This document shows, piece by piece, positions 16,384 through 23,653 of a stretch of 24,437 bases of DNA. The stretch covers positions 1-24,437 of the forward strand of contig DCDE01000017.1 in NCBI GenBank assembly GCA_002316275.1, in the 5' to 3' direction. Origin of the DNA: Caldifarciminota bacterium UBA1063. Lineage in GTDB: Bacteria > Hydrothermota > Hydrothermia > UBA1063. The notes under the pieces were generated by a model. The model was not told the DNA's origin. It did not search any database and was given only the letters and a program-made list of their open reading frames with translations. The position numbers and the translations under genes are program-made. Numbering within the stretch: position 1 is the stretch's first letter; every line of letters begins with the position of its first letter.

Positions 16384-18920
16384 CTATTCGCATCCCCTTT
16401 GAGTTTGTAAAGTAAGTTTAAAGCTTCTCGCGGGCTTATTCCATCTACATTGAGTGTTTTTAGAAAACTGCAGACCTCACAAGGTGCCCCTTCCTTCGTT
16501 TCTTCAAAGAAACTTAGCTGATTCAGGTTTTTTCTTATTTTTTTGGTCATCTCATTCTCTTTACTTTCTATCTGAGATGCAATTTCTGTTGCTCTTTTTA
16601 TAATTTCAGCAGGTATGCCTGATAAAGATGCTACATGTATACCATAGCTTTTATTTGCAACACCTTCTGTAAGCTTCCGCATGAAAATGACATTTCCCTC
16701 CCACTCGGTAACTTTCATATGATAATTCTTTATTTGCGTGTAAATCCTTGAAAGTTCTGAGAGTTCGTGGTAGTGAGTTGCAAAGAGAGTCTTTGCCTTA
16801 AGTTTTGTGATTATGTATTCGGCACAAGCCCACGCTATGGCTATTCCATCTGTAGTAGAGGTTCCGCGACCAATTTCATCGAGGATCAGGAGGGAATTCT
16901 CTGTTGCATTTCTCACAATTTCGCTGGTTTCGAGCATTTCTGCCATGAAGGTAGATACACCTCTGGTAACGTCATCAGAAGCACCTATACGGGTAAAAAT
17001 TCTATCAGTAAGTGGAATTTCAGCGTATGAGGCTGGAACAAAACAGCCCATATGAGCCATCAATACAATGATTGCTACTTGCCTTAAATATGTTGATTTT
17101 CCAGACATATTAGGCCCGGTGATGATATACATCAGGGTTTCATCTGCATCAAGGCAGGTGTCATTTGGTACAAACTCATTCTGCAGAGTTCTTTCGACAA
17201 CGGGGTGTCTGCCTTCTTTAATGATGATTTTTTTGCCCTCATGTATTATGGGTTTTGTATATTTGTACCTCTTCGAAATCTCTGCAAAGCATTGTACTAA
17301 GTCGAGCTCCTTTATAAAAGCTGAAAGGGCGCAAAGTTCAGCCCCTAATGATATTGTTTTTGTTCTCAGTTCCTCAACGATTTCCCTTTCGAGACTTTTA
17401 ATCCTTTCCTCAGCTGAAATGAGCTTTTCTTCGAGATCTTTTAGTTCATTGGTGTAAAATCTCTCGGCCCCCTGAAGGGTTTGTTTTCTTATGAAATAAG
17501 ATGGTACTTTGTCAAGCTGAGATTTCGTAACTTCAAAATAGTATCCAAATACCTGATTGAACCCAATCCTTAAGTTATTTATCCCTGTTTTCTCTTTCTC
17601 TTTTCTCTCCATTTCAAGCATTTTTTCTTTCGAATGGAAAAGCAGAAACTTTAGTTCATCGAGTTCCGGATTTACACCCTTCTTTGTCCAGCCAGGAGGT
17701 TCAGCGGGCGGGTCCCTCTCGATAGAGTTTTCTATATAAGACTTTACTGCCACAAGTTCCTCATAAATTTCTGGAGGTTCAAAAATGGATATGTCATTCA
17801 GTGTATCTCTAATTTTTTGTATTGCGTCAAGGCTTTCTGAGAGACGTAAAAAGTCCCTTATGTGGAACTTTTGCGTTGATAATCTAGTAATAATTCTCTC
17901 CAGATCAGCAATTCTTCTGAGCTCATTTCTCACCTTGAGGGCTAATTCCGGATTATCTAACAGAAACTCGACTTTCAAGAGTCTCTTGTTAATTTCGTTA
18001 AAATCCTTTTTTGGTGTAAGGAGATTTTCTTTGAGGTACCTTACACCTTGTGGAGTGATAGTTTCTCTGAGGTGATGAAGGAGGGTATCTCCATCATTGC
18101 CGAACGGTTTTTCGACAAGCTCTAAGTGTTTTGCTGTTTTCGAGTCTATTATCAAAGACTTTTCACTTTCTACTCTTCGTACAGTCCTAAGATGAGTGAG
18201 CATTCCAGGTTTTTTATCTTCTAAATAAGCAATCAGGTTGAAGACAGCTCTAATTTCCAATGGATCCTCATTGATGTTGATAACCTTTAAATCGGGTGCG
18301 TTAAAGAATTCCATAAGTTTCGAAATCATGGAGCTTTGGTTTAAAAGGGGTGCAGGTACCTTTGCTAGCGGAAGGTCTGTTTCTCCCTTGAGGTTGTAAA
18401 ATGTATCCTCTTCAGTGAGGACTTCCCTGACACCATAAACTTCAAGCCTATTGAGACAACCTTCCATGTTTCCCCTTTCAATGAACACTTCACCAGTTCC
18501 AATGTCAGCAATTGCTATGCATGCTTTGTCGTCCATTTCTGAAATTGAAGAAATGAATACATGCTCCTTTTCATCGGAAAAGTCTGGATGATAAAATGTA
18601 CCCGGGGTAAGGACTTCAACGATTTCTCGCTCCATCAATTTTTTCCCTTCTCCCGTCTGTTCACATATGGCAACTTTAAAGCCGTTTCTTATGAGTTTCT
18701 CAAAATACTGCCACGCGGCTTTTGCAGGGATTCCAGCAAGTGGTGCTCTATGGTTTTTGTAAAGAGGTTTTGATGTTAAGGTAATTCCAAGGATGCGCGA
18801 GGCAATCTGGGCGTCATCATACAAGAATTCATAAAAATCGCCGATTCGGAACGCCAGAAGGGTATCTACGTTTTTCTCCTTTAAGGATTTATATTGTGAA
18901 AGGAGAGGTGTCTCGGCCAT
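16368..18920 (-). CDS. mutS: DNA mismatch repair protein MutS
   Basis: An 850-residue MutS1-type protein, full length. The mismatch-binding domain begins MAETPLLSQYKSLKE and has FRIGDFYEFLYDDA, containing the Phe-x-Glu wedge that recognises mismatches. Connector, lever and clamp regions follow, with the conserved GFNQVFGYYFEVTKS near the core. The ATPase has Walker A GPNMSGKST (602–610), Walker B with D681–E682 in LILDEIGRGTSTTDG, and FATHYHELSEL. The C-terminal tail EVCSFLKTLNVDGISPREALNLLYKLK resembles the usual dimer/tetramer tail. The ATG at 18920 gives the expected N-terminus but has no recognisable Shine–Dalgarno site. It is the first gene of an eight-gene leftward block including mreBCD, mrdA, rodA, glmS and miaA. 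Confidence 0.97.
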   Translation of the reverse strand: MAETPLLSQYKSLKEKNVDTLLAFRIGDFYEFLYDDAQIASRILGITLTSKPLYKNHRAPLAGIPAKAAWQYFEKLIRNGFKVAICEQTGEGKKLMEREIVEVLTPGTFYHPDFSDEKEHVFISSISEMDDKACIAIADIGTGEVFIERGNMEGCLNRLEVYGVREVLTEEDTFYNLKGETDLPLAKVPAPLLNQSSMISKLMEFFNAPDLKVININEDPLEIRAVFNLIAYLEDKKPGMLTHLRTVRRVESEKSLIIDSKTAKHLELVEKPFGNDGDTLLHHLRETITPQGVRYLKENLLTPKKDFNEINKRLLKVEFLLDNPELALKVRNELRRIADLERIITRLSTQKFHIRDFLRLSESLDAIQKIRDTLNDISIFEPPEIYEELVAVKSYIENSIERDPPAEPPGWTKKGVNPELDELKFLLFHSKEKMLEMERKEKEKTGINNLRIGFNQVFGYYFEVTKSQLDKVPSYFIRKQTLQGAERFYTNELKDLEEKLISAEERIKSLEREIVEELRTKTISLGAELCALSAFIKELDLVQCFAEISKRYKYTKPIIHEGKKIIIKEGRHPVVERTLQNEFVPNDTCLDADETLMYIITGPNMSGKSTYLRQVAIIVLMAHMGCFVPASYAEIPLTDRIFTRIGASDDVTRGVSTFMAEMLETSEIVRNATENSLLILDEIGRGTSTTDGIAIAWACAEYIITKLKAKTLFATHYHELSELSRIYTQIKNYHMKVTEWEGNVIFMRKLTEGVANKSYGIHVASLSGIPAEIIKRATEIASQIESKENEMTKKIRKNLNQLSFFEETKEGAPCEVCSFLKTLNVDGISPREALNLLYKLKGDANRCSNS

Positions 18921-18964
18921 TCGTAAATTTTAAGTTCTAAAACCTATATTTTCAAAGAGTTGCA

Positions 18965-18970
18965 ATTATA
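18965..18970 (-). promoter_or_regulatory. Possible -10 element for the mutS–mre block
   Basis: Reading leftward, a perfect TATAAT occupies 18970–18965, about 45 bp before the mutS ATG. No good -35 hexamer is found at 16–18 bp, and there is no TG extension, so this is a weak call. The 289-bp divergent gap (18921–19209) holds no ORF, tRNA or clear operator that I can see. Apart from this site and the yebC promoter it looks like plain AT-rich spacer. Confidence 0.3.
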
Positions 18971-19149
18971 TTGAAGGGGATTTTAAGTGGAGTCTGGGTG
19001 TTTTTTGTACGATTTTGCGATATTGTTTAACTTAGTCTCAAGTTCGTTAAAGTAATCCTACAAGCTAAACTTTATTCCTCGTAGAAATTTGCTTTTTGAT
19101 ATAAGTCACTCTTAGATTTTTTGGCTTGGTTTTCATGCACAGCTACTCC

Positions 19150-19178
19150 TTGAAATTTGGATTTATTTAAATTATACT
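19150..19178 (+). promoter_or_regulatory. Probable sigma-70-type promoter of the yebC–ruvCAB block
   Basis: TTGAAA (19150–19155) and TATACT (19173–19178) are separated by an ideal 17 bp, and each matches consensus at five (-35 with one mismatch group) or five (-10) of six positions or nearly so. Transcription would start near 19185, leaving a 25-nt leader with GGAGGTGA (19198–19205) just before the yebC ATG. This is the best-formed promoter in the window. Confidence 0.65.
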
Positions 19179-19209
19179 TAGTTACGCACGGAACATTGGA
19201 GGTGATAAA

Positions 19210-19968
19210 ATGTCAGGACATTCTAAGTGGGCTCAGATTAAACACAAGAAAGCGAAAGTTGATGCGCAGCGCGGCAAGCTTTTTACTAAGGTGATTAGAG
19301 AAATTACCATTGCAGCGCGCATGGGCGGGGGTGACCCTGATCACAATCCCCGTCTAAGAATTGCGATAGATAAGGCGAAGGAAACGAATATGCCTTGGGA
19401 AAATATAGAAAGAGCAATAAAGAGGGGTACAGGAGAACTCGAAGGTGTTGACTACGTGGAGACAGTTTTTGAGGGCTTTGGGCCTGAAGGTATAGCTTTA
19501 CTAATAAAAGTACTTACTGATAATAAAAACAGGACAGCAGGAGAAATAAGACATATCTTAACAAGATACGGTGGTCATTTAGGTGCACCTGGAAGTGTAG
19601 CATGGCAATTTGAAGAGAAAGGAATTATCTATTTGAGTAAGGATAAGGTTAGCGAGGATACGGTACTGGAAGTTGCGCTTCAAAAGGGCGCTGAAGACAT
19701 CAGAGACGAAGGAGACACCTTTGCTTTATATTGTACTCCTAAAGATTTTGCAGAGTTAAAAAATGCATTCCAAGAGCGGGGGATCGAGATTTTGGATGCT
19801 GATATCACAATGATACCTCAATCCTCGATTAGAATCGAAGATGAAAGAACCGCTGAAAGGATCTTAAGGCTTGTAGATGCTCTTGAAGAAAATGATGATG
19901 TTCAGAAGGTTTACGCAAATTTTGATATTCCAGACGAGGTACTGCAAGCTATCGCAGCCAGGTCTTGA
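19210..19968 (+). CDS. yebC: YebC/PmpR-family protein (TACO1-like)
   Basis: A 252-residue protein with the unmistakable family start MSGHSKWAQIKHKKAKVDAQRGK. It continues with FTKVIREITIAARMGGGDPDHNPRLR, AKETNMPWENIERAIKRGTGE, YEG-like VFEGFGPEGIALLI, and NRTAGEIRHILTRYGGHLGAPGSVAWQFE. Members of the family have been described both as DNA-binding transcriptional regulators and as translation factors that relieve ribosome stalling; the sequence alone does not decide between them. It heads a rightward block with ruvC only 4 nt downstream, a conserved neighbourhood in many bacteria. The start is set by GGAGGTGA and by the conserved N-terminus. Confidence 0.96.
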   Translation: MSGHSKWAQIKHKKAKVDAQRGKLFTKVIREITIAARMGGGDPDHNPRLRIAIDKAKETNMPWENIERAIKRGTGELEGVDYVETVFEGFGPEGIALLIKVLTDNKNRTAGEIRHILTRYGGHLGAPGSVAWQFEEKGIIYLSKDKVSEDTVLEVALQKGAEDIRDEGDTFALYCTPKDFAELKNAFQERGIEILDADITMIPQSSIRIEDERTAERILRLVDALEENDDVQKVYANFDIPDEVLQAIAARS

Positions 19969-19972
19969 TGTA

Positions 19973-20449
19973 ATGTTAGTTATTGGCATTGATCCGGGTC
20001 TTGCAGCCAGTGGAATAGTGGTTTTGGATGATCAAATTGAAGTAAAATTTGCCTTAACCCTGTACACCAGACCAGGAGCACTCAGTGATCGTTTGAATTA
20101 CATTTATGGGGAGTTTTCCCAAATTCTGAGTGAATGGAAGCCGGACATAGGAGTTCTTGAAAGTACAATATACCACAAAAACGTTCGGACCGCGCTTAAC
20201 CTGGGTGCTGTTAGGGGTGTCTTCCTAGTAACTATGGCACAACATGGCGTACCAGTTATGGAAATTTCTCCAACAAGGGTAAAACTGGGCCTTACGGGGC
20301 AGGGTAGAGCCCGCAAAAATCAGGTAGCTTATATGGTCCAAAGGTTGGTACATGTGGATAAAGAACTTACTGAACATGAATATGATGCTGCAGGGCTTTG
20401 CCTTGCATGCTTGAAGGATATCGGTAATGCTATACGCCTTAGAAGGTAA
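19973..20449 (+). CDS. ruvC: Holliday junction resolvase RuvC
   Basis: A 158-residue RNase H-fold endonuclease, slightly short compared with about 165–175 residues usually. MLVIGIDPGLAASG has catalytic D7. E63 lies in VLESTIYHKN, and H135 and D138 lie in EHEYDAAGLCLA. A histidine at the third position, rather than the aspartate of E. coli RuvC, also occurs in the Thermus enzyme. RuvC cuts Holliday junctions symmetrically within the RuvAB complex. I chose the ATG at 19973. A longer in-frame opening from 19877 lies inside yebC and would add 32 residues unlike the family. The 3' end overlaps ruvA by 23 bp. Confidence 0.94.
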   Translation: MLVIGIDPGLAASGIVVLDDQIEVKFALTLYTRPGALSDRLNYIYGEFSQILSEWKPDIGVLESTIYHKNVRTALNLGAVRGVFLVTMAQHGVPVMEISPTRVKLGLTGQGRARKNQVAYMVQRLVHVDKELTEHEYDAAGLCLACLKDIGNAIRLRR

Positions 20450-21008
20450 AGTTTTTGACAAACAGAATGTTTTCATTTCCATAGATGTTAACGGTGTAGT
20501 TTTCAGCTTGATAGTGAGCCCTAAGTTTGCAGAAGAGCTTGAAGTTGGTGCGCACTCGAAGATTTTTGTGAATATGATATTAACTGAGGAAGAAGCGGTT
20601 CTTTACGGTTTCAAAACCCCTGAAGAGCGGGAAGCCTTTCGGAGGCTTATTAAACTGCAGGGAGTTGGGCCGAACCTTGTGTTTAGAATTATGTCTGCAA
20701 TGGATCTCGAAGAACTCTTATCATGTTTGGAAAAAGGCGACGTTAAGAGGCTTTCACAAGTTAAGGGAGTAGGTCCGAAGAGGGCTGAACGAATTATCTT
20801 CGAGTCTCAAGGGCTTATGGGTGCCTTGAAGGTGCACCCCATTCAGGAGAGTACGAAAGTAAAGGCAATCGCCGCTCTGGTTTCCCTTGGCCTTAAGGAA
20901 ACGGAGTCCGCAGTGCTTGTAGATAAGGCAATGAAAAAGCTTAATAAATCTGCTGAAGTCGATGAGATTATACGGCTAGCCCTTGGAGGCGATGTTGAGA
21001 ATAACTGA
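20427..21008 (+). CDS. ruvA: Holliday junction DNA helicase subunit RuvA
   Basis: A 193-residue protein with the RuvA layout. An N-terminal OB fold starts MLYALEGKVFDK and ends with EEAVLYGFKTPEEREAFRRLI. A middle domain has two helix-hairpin-helix motifs (KLQGVGPNLVFRIM and VKGVGPKRAERII). A flexible link leads to a C-terminal three-helix domain (KAIAALVSLGLKETES ... IRLAL) that binds RuvB. RuvA tetramers hold the four-way junction in square-planar form. The gene overlaps ruvC at its start (23 bp) and ruvB at its end (17 bp with the ATG start chosen for ruvB). Confidence 0.95.
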   Translation: MLYALEGKVFDKQNVFISIDVNGVVFSLIVSPKFAEELEVGAHSKIFVNMILTEEEAVLYGFKTPEEREAFRRLIKLQGVGPNLVFRIMSAMDLEELLSCLEKGDVKRLSQVKGVGPKRAERIIFESQGLMGALKVHPIQESTKVKAIAALVSLGLKETESAVLVDKAMKKLNKSAEVDEIIRLALGGDVENN

Positions 21009-22029
21009 TCCAAAGGGTATTTTTGAGGAGGATAGAGAGCTTGATAAAGCTTTGAGGCCTATCTCATTTGCAGAGTTTATTGGACAGGCGAAGATTAAAG
21101 AAAACTTAATGGTTTTTGTTGAAGCTGCACTAAAGAGAAAGGAGCAGCTGGATCACGTGCTGCTACTTGGTCCACCCGGGCTCGGGAAAACAACCCTTGC
21201 ATACATCATCGCAAATGAGATGAAAGTTAATATAAAAACTACATCTGGTCCTATCCTTGAAAGGCCTGTAGATCTCATAGGAATTCTCACTTCCCTTAGA
21301 GAAATGGACGTTTTATTTATTGATGAAATTCACCGATTGCCAAAATCGGTAGAGGAATATCTTTATTCTGCGATGGAAGATTTTAGGATTGACATTATTC
21401 TCGATAAAGGACCACGCGCTGAATCCGTGAGAATTGATATCGCACCCTTCACTCTAATTGGTGCCACTACAAGGGTTGGACTTTTAACATCTCCATTAAT
21501 TTCAAGATTTGGTATGTCGTTTCGATTGGACTACTATGATGTTGAAGATCTATACAAGATAGTTCTTAGATCCTCATCGATTTTGAAAGTTAAAATCGAT
21601 GAGGATGGAGCTCGTGAAATAGCAAAAAGGTCGAGGGGGACACCAAGGGTCGCAAACCGGCTATTAAGAAGGGTAAGGGATTATGCAGAGATCAAGTCTA
21701 ATGGTGTAGTTGACATTGAGATTACAAATTATGCTCTTAACAATCTTGATGTAGATGAGAAGGGTCTCGATGAAATGGATAAGAAAATTTTGAAGACAAT
21801 AATTGAGAAATTTTCGGGAGGGCCCGTGGGTGTCAAAACTCTTTCCCATGCAGTTTCAGAGGACCCAGGCACCATTGAAGAGGTATATGAGCCCTTTTTA
21901 CTCAGGGAGGGTTTTTTGAAACGGACAACACGTGGGCGTGTTGCGACGCCGCTGGCGTATAAGCATTTGGGTTATGAAGTAAAGGGTCTTGCTGAAGATA
22001 TTTTCTCTGGAATGGAGGATAGATCATGA
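20992..22029 (+). CDS. ruvB: Holliday junction branch-migration ATPase RuvB
   Basis: A 345-residue AAA+ motor. The N-terminus has LRPISFAEFIGQAKIKENL. Walker A is GPPGLGKTT (60–68), Walker B is FIDEIH (109–114), and GATTR (157–161) holds sensor 1. The arginine finger is R172 in SPLISRFG, sensor 2 lies in RGTPRVANRLLRRVRDYA, and the C-terminal winged helix ends with GRVATPLAYKHLG. It drives branch migration with RuvA. Start choice is uncertain. ATG at 20992 lies only 2 nt after GGAGG (20985–20989). A TTG at 20995 has a better 5-nt spacing but a rarer codon, and a TTG at 20983 is also in frame. The 3' end overlaps pncA by 4 bp (ATGA). Confidence 0.95.
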   Translation: MLRITDPKGIFEEDRELDKALRPISFAEFIGQAKIKENLMVFVEAALKRKEQLDHVLLLGPPGLGKTTLAYIIANEMKVNIKTTSGPILERPVDLIGILTSLREMDVLFIDEIHRLPKSVEEYLYSAMEDFRIDIILDKGPRAESVRIDIAPFTLIGATTRVGLLTSPLISRFGMSFRLDYYDVEDLYKIVLRSSSILKVKIDEDGAREIAKRSRGTPRVANRLLRRVRDYAEIKSNGVVDIEITNYALNNLDVDEKGLDEMDKKILKTIIEKFSGGPVGVKTLSHAVSEDPGTIEEVYEPFLLREGFLKRTTRGRVATPLAYKHLGYEVKGLAEDIFSGMEDRS

Positions 22030-22604
22030 AAATCAGAATTAGAAATAAAGACACTTTGGTAGTTGTTGATGTGCAGAAGGATTTTTGCCCTGGTGGGGCT
22101 CTGGAAGTGCCTCAGGGTGATGAGATAATTCCGATTTTGAACAAATATATTGAGATATTTGCCTCACATGCTGCCCCCATTGTTGTGACGAGGGATTGGC
22201 ATCCTGAGAATCACTCGTCGTTTAAAGACTATGGAGGTGTATGGCCTCGTCATTGTGTAAGAGATACCGAAGGTGCAGCTTTTCACGCAGGTTTAAATTT
22301 ACCGAAGGATACAATCGTTGTATCTAAAGCCACAGAGCCTGAAAAGGATGCATACTCTGGTTTTGATGGTACTAATTTGGAAAAGGCACTTAAAGGGCAA
22401 GGAATCACCCGCATTTTTGTGGGAGGTCTTGCAACAGATTATTGTGTGAAGGCTACGGTTCTTGATGCCCTTAGGTTGGGATTTTGTACATTTGTTCTAC
22501 TTGATGCTATTAAAGGAGTTAATATAGTTGCGGATGATTCTGAGCGTGCTATTATCGATATGCTTGAGAAAGGCGCTATAGGAATCACTTTTCAAGACCT
22601 TTAG
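22026..22604 (+). CDS. pncA: Nicotinamidase (PncA, isochorismatase-like hydrolase)
   Basis: A 192-residue cysteine hydrolase that converts nicotinamide to nicotinate for NAD salvage. The catalytic triad fits D15 (VVVDVQKDF), K101 (SKATEP) and C140 (LATDYCVKAT). Metal ligands fit the D57-W-H59-P-E-N-H63 stretch. GGALEVP after the first motif, WPRHCV and the Y-S-G-F segment are typical of nicotinamidase rather than of a general isochorismatase. Start: ATG at 22026 overlaps the ruvB stop by 4 bp and follows GGAGG by 7 nt. Its function is unrelated to recombination, so the placement after ruvB is probably an operon of convenience. Confidence 0.93.
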   Translation: MKIRIRNKDTLVVVDVQKDFCPGGALEVPQGDEIIPILNKYIEIFASHAAPIVVTRDWHPENHSSFKDYGGVWPRHCVRDTEGAAFHAGLNLPKDTIVVSKATEPEKDAYSGFDGTNLEKALKGQGITRIFVGGLATDYCVKATVLDALRLGFCTFVLLDAIKGVNIVADDSERAIIDMLEKGAIGITFQDL

Positions 22605-22618
22605 TCCCTAAGCTATTT

Positions 22619-23653
22619 ATGGCGTTGAAGGTTCTGGTTCTGATGAGTGGGGGTGTTGATTCATCTGTTGCCGCTGCGATTCTGAGGGAGCAGGGGTGTA
22701 ATGTTGCAGGATTAACCTTTAATTTATTGGGTTATGGAATTGTATCTAAAGACATAGATGATGCTAAGGAAGTCACCAGTAGATTAGGGATTAAGCATAC
22801 TGTATCGGATCTCTCTTCCTATTTTCACAAAACCATAGTTAAGTACTTCCTTGATGAATATAAGTTTGGTAGGACTCCTAACCCATGTGTCTTTTGTAAC
22901 AAGATTATTAAGGTGAAGATGGGTTTACAACTGGCTGATGAGATGGGATTTGATTACATCGCAACAGGTCACTATGCGAGGATTTTAAGAGACGAGGAGG
23001 GCTTACATTTGATGAAAGCAAAGTGGCAAGAAAAGTCTCAAGAGTACTACCTAGCTCTTGTAGAATCTTCAGATTTAGAAAGATTGATGCTTCCCCTGGG
23101 TGAGTTTTCGAAAGATGAAGTGAGGCGTATAGCGAGAAAAATGGGGTTTAATATCTCCACGAAAGAAGAAAGTCAGGAAATCTGCTTTGTAAAAAAGGAT
23201 TATAGGGAGTTTTTAAAAAGTAATGGATTTAATGAAATGAGTGGGAAAATCAAGGATTCTTCAGGTAATGTGTTGGGGAATCACCCAGGCTATTACTTTT
23301 ATACCGTTGGGCAGAGAAGGGGTCTTGGGGTCGCAACTGGAAGAAAGTTGTATGTGAAGGAAATTAGGCCTAAGGAGAATGAAATAATTGTTGCTGATAT
23401 TAGAGATCTTTACGGATACCGTTTTTTTGTAGAAAGACCTAATTTTTTTGAGGATGTGGGTGAAGAATTTAATGCTACGGTGAGAGTTAGGTACAGAGGT
23501 GATGAAACCGAGGCTTTTGTCAAAAGGGAAGGAGAGGTATATAAAGTAGAACTAAAAGAGCGGCTCTTTGCTATTACACCGGGTCAGATTGCAGTATTTT
23601 ACAACGGTGATAAAGTGCTTGGAGGGGGAGTAATAAGTGACTTCTCAAGTTAG
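22619..23653 (+). CDS. mnmA: tRNA-specific 2-thiouridylase MnmA
   Basis: A 344-residue enzyme that installs sulfur at C2 of the wobble uridine (s2U34) of tRNA-Lys, -Glu and -Gln. The PP-loop ATP-binding motif is SGGVDSS (10–16). GRTPNPCVFCNK holds C90 and C93, ATGHYAR follows, and EESQEICFV holds C189, the partner cysteine. HPGYYFYTVGQRRGLG and the C-terminal β-barrel (TVRVRYRG, FAITPGQIAVFY) complete the family pattern. C90 replaces the aspartate found in the DxxC form of E. coli-type MnmA, so three cysteines are available, as in forms proposed or shown to bind a [4Fe-4S] cluster. The ATG at 22619 has no clear Shine–Dalgarno site. It is 14 nt after pncA and overlaps the next gene by 17 bp. 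Confidence 0.95.
   Translation: MALKVLVLMSGGVDSSVAAAILREQGCNVAGLTFNLLGYGIVSKDIDDAKEVTSRLGIKHTVSDLSSYFHKTIVKYFLDEYKFGRTPNPCVFCNKIIKVKMGLQLADEMGFDYIATGHYARILRDEEGLHLMKAKWQEKSQEYYLALVESSDLERLMLPLGEFSKDEVRRIARKMGFNISTKEESQEICFVKKDYREFLKSNGFNEMSGKIKDSSGNVLGNHPGYYFYTVGQRRGLGVATGRKLYVKEIRPKENEIIVADIRDLYGYRFFVERPNFFEDVGEEFNATVRVRYRGDETEAFVKREGEVYKVELKERLFAITPGQIAVFYNGDKVLGGGVISDFSS

Noticed and set aside
19877..19972. Longer ruvC start within yebC
   Set aside because: The extra 32 residues are a shifted reading of yebC, while the conserved MLVIGIDPG begins at 19973.
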